Below, piece after piece: positions 52,139 through 60,725 of a stretch of 64,000 nt of DNA (position 1 is its first letter; each line of letters opens with the position of its first letter). Source of the stretch: Clostridiales bacterium. Its GTDB lineage: Bacteria > Bacillota > Clostridia > Oscillospirales > Acutalibacteraceae. Location of the stretch: assembly GCA_012839185.1 (NCBI GenBank), contig DUNU01000014.1, positions 1-64,000 on the forward strand, written 5' to 3'. The position numbers and the translations under genes were made by a program. The notes below the pieces were generated by a model. That model was not told where the DNA came from. It saw only the letters and a list, made by a program, of their open reading frames with translations, and searched no databases.

Positions 52139-52172
52139 CTTTTCGCCTCCTTCACAAACTTATCTATTTTAA

Positions 52173-52201
52173 ATTATACTACAAAGTATTTGAAAAATCA
52201 A
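52173..52201 (-). promoter_or_regulatory. Promoter of the HD-CmpB operon
   Basis: On the minus strand TTGATT (52201-52196) and TATAAT (52178-52173) are 17 bases apart, 35 bases before the TTG start. Confidence 0.75.
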
Positions 52202-52350
52202 GGCAAATATAAGCAATATAAAAAAGTTTACATTTTGTCATTTCTTTGTTAAAAGAAATGTGGTAAAATAAATTAATTAAGCCTGTGTGTACCGGAGGCG
52301 GATGTGTGCAAAACTCAGGGAAGAAACAATTAACTATATTTCCAATTTTG

Positions 52351-52401
52351 ACTTTACAGGAGAGTAAAGTGATTGACAAAATAAAAATAATGCTGTATAA
52401 T
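52351..52401 (+). promoter_or_regulatory. Promoter and upstream dyad of the galM-HtrA operon
   Basis: TTGACA (52374-52379) and TATAAT (52396-52401), spacer 16. Just upstream lies a perfect 7-base dyad ACTTTAC (52351-52357) / GTAAAGT (52364-52370), and ATGCT/AGCAT flank the -10. A 21-codon frame (52302-52367) with GGAGG before it ends in the dyad. The dyad may be an activator or repressor site. Confidence 0.65.
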
Positions 52402-52432
52402 AAAGCATGAATTATTATAGGGGAATATTGAT

Positions 52433-53461
52433 ATGATTGCAAAAAGCAATTTTGGTAAAATAGACGGTAAGGATGTATTTTTATACACCTTTTCAAACGA
52501 TAAGATGAGCTTTTCCGTTATGCAGAGAGGTGCAACTTTGGTGTCTGCCTTTGTTCCTGACAGAAACGGTGAAAAAAAAGACGTCCTTTTAGGTTTTGAT
52601 AATGTTTCCGACTGGGCAGCAAAGAGTGATAATCAGGGTGTAATTGCCGGTCCCTATGCAAATCGTATCGGCGGCGGAAAATTCTCGATTGACGGCGTTG
52701 AATATAATTTGGTAAAGAACGAAAAAGGTATTCAGACTTTACACGGTAATTTTGAATTCGGCAATGCAATTTGGGATGCCGAAATTATTGATCCCTTTAC
52801 CGTTAAGTTTTCATATTTCAGTCCCGACGGTTTAAATGGTTTTCCCGGCAATGTTAAATGTGATGTTATTTATTCACTTGTTGATACTGCGATTCGTATG
52901 GAATTTTATGCCGAAACTGATAAAAAGACACCGATCAATCCTACAAATCACGCATATTTTAATTTACGCGGGTTTGACGGCGGAGATATTTTATCTCATA
53001 AGATGAAAATCAATGCCGATAAGTTTACCGTTGTTGATATTAACAGTATTCCGACAGGTGAAAATCGTGATGTTGCCGGCACTCCTTTTGATTTCAGAGA
53101 ATTCAAGGCGATTGGCGATGAAATAAATGCAGACTGCGAACAACTTAAAAATACCAACGGTTATGACCACAATTTCTGTGTAAACGGCGAAGGTTTTCGT
53201 ACTGCCGCAGTAGTTTTTGAAGAAGAATCGGGCAGGATGCTGAAAGTAAATACAGACCTTCCCGGAATTCAATTTTATGCCGGCAACTTCTTAAAGGGAG
53301 TTTTGGGCAAAGATAATAAACCGATGAATTTCCGCACGGGATTTTGTTTGGAAACACAGTTTTATCCCGACAGTCCGAATAATCCCTCTTTCCCCGACTG
53401 CTTCTTTACTCCTGAAAAATCCTATAAATCCGTAACGGAGTTTGAATTTAGTTTATTATGA
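52433..53461 (+). CDS. galM: Aldose 1-epimerase (galactose mutarotase)
   Basis: This enzyme interconverts alpha and beta anomers of aldoses. The 342-residue protein has GPYANRIGGGKF near residue 72, LHGNFEFGNAIW near 100, NPTNHAYFNLRG near 165 (catalytic His), a YDHNFCVNG Asp region near 240 and TGFCLETQFYPDSPNNP near 305 (catalytic Glu). It is the first gene of an operon that otherwise concerns envelope sensing, and it overlaps the next gene by four bases (ATGA). No other galactose gene is adjacent. Confidence 0.95.
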   Translation: MIAKSNFGKIDGKDVFLYTFSNDKMSFSVMQRGATLVSAFVPDRNGEKKDVLLGFDNVSDWAAKSDNQGVIAGPYANRIGGGKFSIDGVEYNLVKNEKGIQTLHGNFEFGNAIWDAEIIDPFTVKFSYFSPDGLNGFPGNVKCDVIYSLVDTAIRMEFYAETDKKTPINPTNHAYFNLRGFDGGDILSHKMKINADKFTVVDINSIPTGENRDVAGTPFDFREFKAIGDEINADCEQLKNTNGYDHNFCVNGEGFRTAAVVFEEESGRMLKVNTDLPGIQFYAGNFLKGVLGKDNKPMNFRTGFCLETQFYPDSPNNPSFPDCFFTPEKSYKSVTEFEFSLL

Positions 53462-55281
53462 AAAAGCTGATAAGTGTTTTGATTCTCATTTGCGTACTTG
53501 CATTGACCTGCAATGTATGCACTTTCGCCTATAATCAGACACTTGTCGAAACTCAGTTTGAATACAGTATTTCAAATCCAGCTTGGCTTAAAACTCTGGT
53601 AGTCAATGAGAATATGCTCGATGTAAATGGTATTACAACAAGAACCGATTTGGTTGCCGTTCCCGACTATCCCTATTCCAAAACCCCCGACGGTTTCAAG
53701 ACGGAAGTTTCTTATTACACAAACCTTTATACCCTTGATGATACGGGCAGACGTGCGGGATATGTATATGTTCTTGACTATTTAAACCAAGCCTCCACCG
53801 CCGTTGACGGCGAAATCAGTGATGACGAAATCAGAGAATGGCTTACGCATAACGGGATAATCTATCCGACACCTTATAATACGGAAACATTGATTATGGC
53901 AAGAACACTTTATTCAATGATGTCAAACAATGTTTACGGACTTACTTTTGAGCCGGGAACGACGATTGAAGCAGCACTTATTCAATATTTATCAATCGTT
54001 GTCGGTGATGATATGTCGGCAATTTTGGCGATAAATAAGAATATTATGCCACAGACTTTGGATGAATATGTTTTTTTGGTCTGTATCGTTGCATTGAATG
54101 TCAAGGGCTATAACGTTAATTCCGACACACCGCAGGAAGAAGTTTATCGTCTGACAGCGGTTGAAACGATAAAACTTGCCGGTATTGCCGTTGATACCGA
54201 TTCAATGACATTGGAAGAACTCAAATCCACCTATATGGCGGCAATGCTCGGGAAGAAATATGATGTCAATTTGGATATCAAGATGCTTGATTCCGCACTC
54301 AAATCAAATTCTGTGCCGATTTATATTTTGAGAGTTATGGCACAGAAAAACGGTCTTGCGGTCAAATCGACTGCAACTTATGACGAAGCGTTTGAAATCG
54401 TTGCAAAACATACTTATGTGTTTGCATTTGAAAAAGGCGAGTTTTATGCCGACGTATATAATTATGACGCTCAACTTGCTTATATTCGCGATAAAATCTG
54501 GGTTTCAGTCTCTTCGTTACACACCGCTGACGCAGCAAAAGGTGAAACTCTGGTGATGAAAATTAACGGAGAACCGGTCGGCACGGAGGAGTTTAAGGAA
54601 ATTCCGCTTTCCCGTGATGCTGAAATTCAGGCGGTAGTTATCACCGTTGAATATAGGGATAATTATCAGAACATAACCAAGACTTATACCATTAATGTAA
54701 AGCAGGGCTTGGTGGATGCTCCGCAAAATGAAGCTACTTTTACCGGCAACTCAATGATAGGAATTGTTGCGGGAAATACTACAAAATATATATCAGGCTT
54801 ATTGCCTCTCCTTGGTTTTGATACCGGTATACCGGGCGTAAATACTCCTTCAGCGGATATTTTCGGTTTGCTGATGCCGTCGGTAAATCCGGATAATACG
54901 GACACTGCCGACAGAAGTTTCTTTGACAATGTTTTTTCAAATGCCTATTCATCGGCAATTAAAATCGGCTCACTCATTTCGGTATCTCCCACACCGGGTG
55001 AAACGGTTGACAATATGGGAACTCTGGCTGCATTTGCCGGTGCACCGCCCGAAGGCTATGAATATGTCGTAAATGAAAGTGGCTATGTAATTGATATAAT
55101 CAAAATAAGAGACGAGGGCAGTACAGGTGATTACGGCTTTGTTGATGTCCCCGTAACAGGGAACACTTCAAGTGATAGCGGAATTGAGGCTTTAAAATCA
55201 CGTATTCCATATATTGCTGTTCCCGTTGGACTTGCGGTATTAGCAATAGTATGCACAATTATATTTAGAAAGAAGGACTAA
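53458..55281 (+). CDS. Anchored surface protein of unknown function
   Basis: The 607-residue protein has a signal peptide (1-24), a helical middle part, and a stretch at about 340-425 that resembles a cadherin-like beta-sandwich (EIQAVVITVEYRDNYQNITKTY is typical of its final strands). A linker and a membrane helix at about 582-602 with RKKD follow. Helical repeats around residues 100-330 may bind a partner. No family is firmly recognised. It lies directly before the response regulator and kinase genes, so it may be a surface sensor or ligand of that system (inference). Confidence 0.68.
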   Translation: MKKLISVLILICVLALTCNVCTFAYNQTLVETQFEYSISNPAWLKTLVVNENMLDVNGITTRTDLVAVPDYPYSKTPDGFKTEVSYYTNLYTLDDTGRRAGYVYVLDYLNQASTAVDGEISDDEIREWLTHNGIIYPTPYNTETLIMARTLYSMMSNNVYGLTFEPGTTIEAALIQYLSIVVGDDMSAILAINKNIMPQTLDEYVFLVCIVALNVKGYNVNSDTPQEEVYRLTAVETIKLAGIAVDTDSMTLEELKSTYMAAMLGKKYDVNLDIKMLDSALKSNSVPIYILRVMAQKNGLAVKSTATYDEAFEIVAKHTYVFAFEKGEFYADVYNYDAQLAYIRDKIWVSVSSLHTADAAKGETLVMKINGEPVGTEEFKEIPLSRDAEIQAVVITVEYRDNYQNITKTYTINVKQGLVDAPQNEATFTGNSMIGIVAGNTTKYISGLLPLLGFDTGIPGVNTPSADIFGLLMPSVNPDNTDTADRSFFDNVFSNAYSSAIKIGSLISVSPTPGETVDNMGTLAAFAGAPPEGYEYVVNESGYVIDIIKIRDEGSTGDYGFVDVPVTGNTSSDSGIEALKSRIPYIAVPVGLAVLAIVCTIIFRKKD

Positions 55282-55283
55282 TT

Positions 55284-55970
55284 ATGAATGAGAAAATACT
55301 GGTAGTCGACGACGATCCCCATATTTGCGAACTGCTTCGCATTTATTTGGCGAAAGAAGATTTTAATCCCATAGTGGTAAGTGATGGTCTTGAAGCTCTT
55401 GAAGCATTTCATCGTGAATCACCGGCTCTTGTTCTGCTTGATGTTATGCTACCCGGTCTTGACGGCTGGCAGGTTTGCAGAAAGATCCGTTCGACAAGCG
55501 AAGTGCCTATTATTATGCTTACAGCAAAGGGTGAAGTGTTCGATAAGGTTTTGGGCTTGGAACTCGGTGCCGATGACTATATCGTTAAACCCTTCGATTT
55601 GAAGGAAGTTTTGGCTCGTGTTAAGGCTGTCCTTCGCCGTTCAAAAACTCAGGTCAACGAATCTGTTATGGAAGTACGCTTCGATAAACTCGTCGTTAAC
55701 CTTACAAATTATGAGCTTCGTGTTGACGGTAAGTTGATTGACACTCCTCCGAAAGAGCTTGAACTTATTTATCACCTTGCAAGTAATGCAAACAGAGTAT
55801 TCACTCGCGACCAGCTTCTTGATGAAGTTTGGGGCTTTGATTACTACGGCGACTCAAGAACTGTTGATGTGCATGTAAAGCGTCTTCGAGAGAAACTTGA
55901 AGGTGTTTCTGACAAGTGGGAACTTAAAACAGTGTGGAGTGTCGGATACAAATTTGAAACGAAGGAATAA
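55284..55970 (+). CDS. OmpR/PhoB-family response regulator
   Basis: The 228-residue protein has a receiver domain (about 1-118) with the acidic pair VVDDDPHI, the phosphorylated Asp in LLDVMLPGLDGW near residue 54, a Thr in MLTAKG near 82 and the Lys in YIVKPFD near 104. A winged-helix DNA-binding domain follows at about 130-226 with FTRDQLLDEVWG and RTVDVHVKRLREKL. It starts two bases after the anchored surface protein gene and is followed by its kinase at six bases. The target sites are unknown. Confidence 0.96.
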   Translation: MNEKILVVDDDPHICELLRIYLAKEDFNPIVVSDGLEALEAFHRESPALVLLDVMLPGLDGWQVCRKIRSTSEVPIIMLTAKGEVFDKVLGLELGADDYIVKPFDLKEVLARVKAVLRRSKTQVNESVMEVRFDKLVVNLTNYELRVDGKLIDTPPKELELIYHLASNANRVFTRDQLLDEVWGFDYYGDSRTVDVHVKRLREKLEGVSDKWELKTVWSVGYKFETKE

Positions 55971-55976
55971 AAAGAA

Positions 55977-57509
55977 ATGTTCCGCAATATTTCCGATTCG
56001 GTATTGATAAGCCGGAAAGGTAAACTTTTTCGGCGGTATTTCCTGATAATTTCTTTAATTGCTCTGATATGCGTAACTGTTGTCGTATTGGTTTTATTTG
56101 GCATTACTTCGTCATATTGGATGGACGCAAGAGAAAATTCCCTCCAAGAGGCTGCAATATCTATGGCACATACAGCTGAGGATTTAGCAGCAAGTGAAGG
56201 AGAAGATTTTAATCTTCCCGCTGTTGAGAATATGCGTGCACAGCTTTGCACGGCTTTGTCTGCTGCTTCAAAACAGGCAAACAGTGATATTTATATCTGT
56301 AACATGGATGGTACCGTGCTTTTGTGCCAGCACATTCTGTCCGATACAAGTGGCGATTTTGATGATAATGGTTGTGAAATTCACGACAAAATACAATTTC
56401 CCAATGATTTTATTGAAACGCTTGTTGCACAAAAGACATTTTCAATGCGAGGAACGTATAAAAAAGTTTATGAGGAGCCTACTTTTTTAGCTGCCACTGT
56501 CATATATATTGATGGTATCGCTGGTTTCGTTGTTGCCGCACAGCCTATGAACACCGGCATGCAGGATTATTTAAGAGCTTTTATTAAAATCTTTTTTATT
56601 GCTATTCTTGTTGCATTGCTGACTTCTTCACTTGTTTCGTATATTTTCACTTTTAATATTACAAGACCACTTACTGAAATGGCTCACGCTATGAAACAAT
56701 ATTCCGAAGGGGAGTTTTCAAGACGGCTTGAGGTTAAGGGCAATGATGAAATTACCACACTTGCAGAAACATTTAATAAGATGGCGGATTCATTGGCGAT
56801 GACGGAAAATTCCCGAAGGAGTTTTATTGCCAATGTTTCGCATGAGCTTAAAACGCCGATGACATCCATTAGTGGTTTTGTTGACGGAATTCTTGACGGA
56901 ACAATTCCGCCCGAAAAAGAAAAATATTATCTGAAAATAGTATCGGATGAAACGAAACGCCTTTCCCGACTTATTGTGTCTATGCTCAATATGTCAAAGA
57001 TGGAGGCGGGCGAAATTCAGATTAAGCCGTCCAAATTTAATATTTCCGATCTTATATTCAACGTCCTTATTCAGTTTGAAAAGACTATTAACGATAAGGA
57101 CATTGAAATTGAAGGTTTGGATAAATTCAATGCAATTCCTGTTCGTGCCGATATTGATATGATTAACCAAGTATTGTATAATATTATCGATAATGCCGTT
57201 AAATTTACTCCGCAGGGAGAGAAAATATCAGTATTTGCCGAGAGTAAAAACGGTGAAGTAACCGTAAGTATAAGAAACCATGGTGTCGGGCTTTCCGAGT
57301 CTGAGTGCAAAATGGTATTTGATAGGTTTTATAAGATTGATAAAAGCCGCTCATTCGATATAAATAGTGTCGGACTTGGTCTATATATTACTAAAACTAT
57401 AATTGAAATGCATAAGGGAACAATTGTTTGCCGAAGTGACGGTGCGACCTATACGGAGTTTTCTTTCACTATTCCCGAAAAAGCATATTTAGGAGATTTG
57501 TATGGATGA
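55977..57509 (+). CDS. Membrane sensor histidine kinase
   Basis: The 510-residue protein has membrane helices at about 22-46 and 195-222 that enclose an outer sensor domain of about 145 residues. A HAMP linker (about 222-275) follows, then the dimerisation/phosphorylation domain with NVSHELKTPMTSISG near 290 and an ATPase domain. The ATPase domain has the N box near 395 (NIIDNAVKFTPQG) and the GLGLYITKTI G box near 470. It is the partner of the adjacent regulator. The last codons overlap the HtrA gene start by eight bases, so kinase and protease are coupled. Confidence 0.95.
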   Translation: MFRNISDSVLISRKGKLFRRYFLIISLIALICVTVVVLVLFGITSSYWMDARENSLQEAAISMAHTAEDLAASEGEDFNLPAVENMRAQLCTALSAASKQANSDIYICNMDGTVLLCQHILSDTSGDFDDNGCEIHDKIQFPNDFIETLVAQKTFSMRGTYKKVYEEPTFLAATVIYIDGIAGFVVAAQPMNTGMQDYLRAFIKIFFIAILVALLTSSLVSYIFTFNITRPLTEMAHAMKQYSEGEFSRRLEVKGNDEITTLAETFNKMADSLAMTENSRRSFIANVSHELKTPMTSISGFVDGILDGTIPPEKEKYYLKIVSDETKRLSRLIVSMLNMSKMEAGEIQIKPSKFNISDLIFNVLIQFEKTINDKDIEIEGLDKFNAIPVRADIDMINQVLYNIIDNAVKFTPQGEKISVFAESKNGEVTVSIRNHGVGLSESECKMVFDRFYKIDKSRSFDINSVGLGLYITKTIIEMHKGTIVCRSDGATYTEFSFTIPEKAYLGDLYG

Positions 57510-59208
57510 TTTTAAGATAAATCCCGAAAATGAAGAGAAAATCGAAGCTGCACTTGAAAATGAAGAGCAGAGTGTTGATGTTGTTGAGAATAAGGAACAA
57601 GAAATCAAAGCAGAAAGCGATGATGAGTTCTTTATGAATTATAAGTCGGATAGTACTGATAAACCTTCCGATCAATCCGTTGAGCCGCAAAACGACTTGC
57701 CGACATTTGTTCCCGAACAGCCTACTACACCCGTTGTTGAGCCTGTGCAAAATGATGTTCCTACGGTTAATCAACAACCGCCGGTTGTTTCGCCGCAGAA
57801 TAATCAAACCTATCCCTACGGTCAGTCATATACAAGTTATAAACAGCAAAACTTTGGCTCGTTTCAACCGCCCACACAGCCCAACTATGATATGAATTGG
57901 AATATACCGCAGGGAAATGCTCCTCAGAATATTCCTCCACTTCCTCCCAAAAAGAGAAGTGTCGGCATGACGGTGTTTATCATTATTGTTTCTCTTATTT
58001 TTATAATGAGTATGTTCGGTTTGTTTTATGGCGGATTTGAAATCAAGGATCCCACAGGTACAAATACAACCAATCCGGATGGACCTTCGATAGTAATTAC
58101 TGATAATCCTGTCAAGGAAGAAGGTACTACCGGTAGCGGAGGATTAATTTTATCCGATAATACTTCCGCAGTTGCAATTTATGATAAAATCTCCGATTCA
58201 TCTGTCGGTATTTTATGCTATGTCGATGGTTATGACGATCCTGCATCAGAAGGCTCGGGTGTAATTATGGGAGCAGATGCAAGTAATACATATACATATT
58301 TCATAACCTGTGCTCATGTCATTTCGGACTCGTATGTCAATTCAATAAAGATTTTAATGAACGACGGAAAGACCGAGTACAAAGCTGAAATCGTAGGCTA
58401 TGATACACGTACCGATATTGGTGTTCTACGTGTGAAAAAGACCGGTTTTACTGTTGCAGAATTTGCAGACAGTGATAAGCTTAAAATCGGCGAAACGGTT
58501 TATGCAATAGGGAATCCCGGTGGCTATGAGTTTTCCGGTTCGTTTACTCGCGGTATGCTTTCGGGAATTTCCCGTCTGCTTATCGATGATAACGGCTATG
58601 AAATGGAATGTCTTCAGCATGATGCAGCCATCAACCCCGGTAACTCCGGTGGTGCTTTGGTAAATTCATACGGTCAGGTTATCGGTATCAACTCAATGAA
58701 GATTATTGATACTGATTATGAAGGTATGGGTTTTGCAATTCCGATTAATATTGTTAATGAAGTTGTTGAAAAACTTATCAAAAATGGTTATGTCCCCGAC
58801 AGACCGAAATTGGGTATTACTTATCGCGAAGCGGTATATTACGAAGCTTATGCTCTTGCAGTTGAAAAACACGACCTTCCTGAAGGAACGGTTATTATTG
58901 AAGGTATCACAAAAGACAGTCCGCTTAATAATACCGATGTTGCAAAATATGACTTGATTGTAGCCGCTAACGGTAAAGAATTAACAACTTCCGACATTCT
59001 TAAAAATACTGTTTCCAATGCAAAAGTCGGCGACAAACTCACTTTGAAGATTGTTCGTGTAATGAGCAATTATATGATAAAGGAATTTACCGTAACCATT
59101 GAGCTTATCGAGGATAAGGGAGCGAGTTTTGATGACGGACAAGAGCCGTCCGTATTGGATCCCAATTCCGGAGCAGAGTATTATTATGAATTATTCCCCG
59201 AAGAATAA
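57502..59208 (+). CDS. HtrA/DegP-like membrane-anchored serine protease
   Basis: The 568-residue protein has an acidic cytoplasmic start, a Pro/Gln/Asn-rich segment (about 60-150), and one membrane helix at about 155-178. A trypsin-like domain has its catalytic His in FITCAHVIS near 272, Asp in TRTDIGVLRV near 305 and Ser in NPGNSGGALVN near 380. A PDZ domain follows at about 440-540 and an acidic tail. HtrA proteases degrade misfolded envelope proteins. A kinase/regulator pair directly upstream is a usual arrangement (compare CssRS with HtrA in B. subtilis). Its 3' end overlaps the next gene. Confidence 0.95.
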   Translation: MDDFKINPENEEKIEAALENEEQSVDVVENKEQEIKAESDDEFFMNYKSDSTDKPSDQSVEPQNDLPTFVPEQPTTPVVEPVQNDVPTVNQQPPVVSPQNNQTYPYGQSYTSYKQQNFGSFQPPTQPNYDMNWNIPQGNAPQNIPPLPPKKRSVGMTVFIIIVSLIFIMSMFGLFYGGFEIKDPTGTNTTNPDGPSIVITDNPVKEEGTTGSGGLILSDNTSAVAIYDKISDSSVGILCYVDGYDDPASEGSGVIMGADASNTYTYFITCAHVISDSYVNSIKILMNDGKTEYKAEIVGYDTRTDIGVLRVKKTGFTVAEFADSDKLKIGETVYAIGNPGGYEFSGSFTRGMLSGISRLLIDDNGYEMECLQHDAAINPGNSGGALVNSYGQVIGINSMKIIDTDYEGMGFAIPINIVNEVVEKLIKNGYVPDRPKLGITYREAVYYEAYALAVEKHDLPEGTVIIEGITKDSPLNNTDVAKYDLIVAANGKELTTSDILKNTVSNAKVGDKLTLKIVRVMSNYMIKEFTVTIELIEDKGASFDDGQEPSVLDPNSGAEYYYELFPEE

Positions 59209-60022
59209 GTCTGTGCTGAAAATTTTAGGTTTTTCGGTTTTATGCGGTGTTTTGTACTATCAGAACACCGCTTTGCAAGAGGGTGTGCATATTATAAAAT
59301 CAGAAAAGTTACCTCTTTCATTCAAGGGATTTAAGATTGCACATATTTCAGATTTTCATAATTGTTCTTCCCGACTTTTACAAAAACAAATTGTAGAGAG
59401 TTTGGAGGAAAACAAACCGGATATTATTGTTATCACCGGTGATAGTATTGACAAGCGTCGTACTAATATTTATGAATCTCTTGCGTTTTTTGCTCATATT
59501 CGCCATATCGCACCGATGTATTTGGTTACAGGAAATCATGAACATAAAACAACCGTCAAGGAGAAATTCCTGACGGCTGCAAGAAAAATCGGTGTAAATG
59601 TTTTAGAGAATGAGTTTGCACATATTGAGCATGATGACGGGAAAGTAACAATATTCGGTCTTGATGACCCCTTCCGATTTGAAAATGACGAGAGTGAAAA
59701 AGAGCGTGTCGATGAGATATTTTCCGAAAATCAAATTGAAAACGGTTTTAATATTCTTCTTGCTCATCGTCCGGAATTATATGAAGTATATGAAAAACAT
59801 GGTTTTGATTTGGTGTTCTCCGGTCATGCTCACGGCGGACAGATGCGTATTCCCTTTGTTGGCGGAGTTATTGCACCACATCAAGGATTTTTCCCGAAAT
59901 ACAGCGAAGGATTGCATGAGTTTGAGAGTATGAAAATGATTGTCAGCCGAGGGCTTGGCAACAGTATCATTCCGTTTCGCATCAACAACAGACCTGAAAT
60001 TGTTTATGTAATATCAGACTAA
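59186..60022 (+). CDS. YkuE-like metallophosphoesterase
   Basis: The 278-residue protein has an N-terminal membrane helix and a calcineurin-like domain with ISDFHNCS near residue 47, VITGDSIDKRR near 78, TGNHEHKT near 108, LAHRPELY near 192 and FSGHAHGGQMR near 210. This is the YkuE/YaeI type, thought to act on lipid-linked phosphates at the outer membrane face. The ATG at 59186 gives 23 bases of overlap with htrA; an in-frame ATG at 59132 has a good AAGGGAG site and would give a 77-base overlap, so it is a real alternative. The stop overlaps the convergent racemase gene. Confidence 0.88.
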   Translation: MNYSPKNKSVLKILGFSVLCGVLYYQNTALQEGVHIIKSEKLPLSFKGFKIAHISDFHNCSSRLLQKQIVESLEENKPDIIVITGDSIDKRRTNIYESLAFFAHIRHIAPMYLVTGNHEHKTTVKEKFLTAARKIGVNVLENEFAHIEHDDGKVTIFGLDDPFRFENDESEKERVDEIFSENQIENGFNILLAHRPELYEVYEKHGFDLVFSGHAHGGQMRIPFVGGVIAPHQGFFPKYSEGLHEFESMKMIVSRGLGNSIIPFRINNRPEIVYVISD

Positions 60023-60724
60023 AACCTTTTTACCGCATACCCTTATGGATTCTTCCGCCAAGACAGAGAGAGAGTCCACGACATCGGGCAGCGGTATTTT
60101 TATATCTGCATGTATTACCGAAAGTTCCGTGCATCCTAAAACCACGGCATCAGCTCCGCGACGTTTCAAGTTGTCGATAATTCCCAAAAAAGCGTGAAGG
60201 TCGTATTCTTTGCCCGCTTTAACCTGACCGTAGATGATTTCCATCAGCATTTTTTGGTCGTTTTCATCCGGGACAATGCAACCGATATTGAATTTTTCGC
60301 ACTCTCGTTGATATGTTTTTGCTTCAACAGTGCCGCTTGTCGCCATAATTCCGATATTTTTCACATTTTCAACCGTATCGACTATGTGTTTGACCGTTTC
60401 GTGCACAATATTTATTACGGGAAGTTTTACCGCTTTTTGAATTTCGTCATAGAAATAATGTGCGGTATTGCAGGGAATAACAATATAATCGACGCCGGCT
60501 TTTTCAAGAAGTTGAGCGTCTTTTTTCATTATCGGCAGAGGATTGTTTTTGGAATTGTCGAGAATATAATCCGTTCTGTCGGGTATTGCTGCGTGGTTAA
60601 AAACCAAGGCTGAAACATGCTCTTGGTCAATTTTTGCATCGGTTTTTCTGACAAGCATATCCATAAAATATACGGTTGCAAGCGGACCGATACCGCCCAA
60701 AACACCTAAGATTTTTTCTTCCAT
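60014..60724 (-). CDS. Aspartate racemase
   Basis: The 236-residue protein matches the aspartate/glutamate racemase family: ILGVLGGIGPLATVYFMD at the start and the two catalytic cysteines in IPCNTAHYFYDEI near residue 83 and VLGCTELSVIHAD near 195. The YgeA-like start with GGIGPLAT favours aspartate. The gene begins one base after the stop of the ATP-grasp ligase gene (TAATATG), so the two are co-translated. In Enterococcus faecium aspartate racemase and D-aspartate ligase lie together and build the D-Asp cross-bridge. Here the pair suggests the same role. Confidence 0.9.
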   Translation of the reverse strand: MEEKILGVLGGIGPLATVYFMDMLVRKTDAKIDQEHVSALVFNHAAIPDRTDYILDNSKNNPLPIMKKDAQLLEKAGVDYIVIPCNTAHYFYDEIQKAVKLPVINIVHETVKHIVDTVENVKNIGIMATSGTVEAKTYQRECEKFNIGCIVPDENDQKMLMEIIYGQVKAGKEYDLHAFLGIIDNLKRRGADAVVLGCTELSVIHADIKIPLPDVVDSLSVLAEESIRVCGKKVLV

Positions 60725-60725
60725 A

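Noticed and set aside
52302..52367. 21-codon frame upstream of galM as a gene
   Set aside because: It has GGAGG but only three bases of spacing and no recognisable product. It is mentioned as a possible leader, not annotated as a gene.
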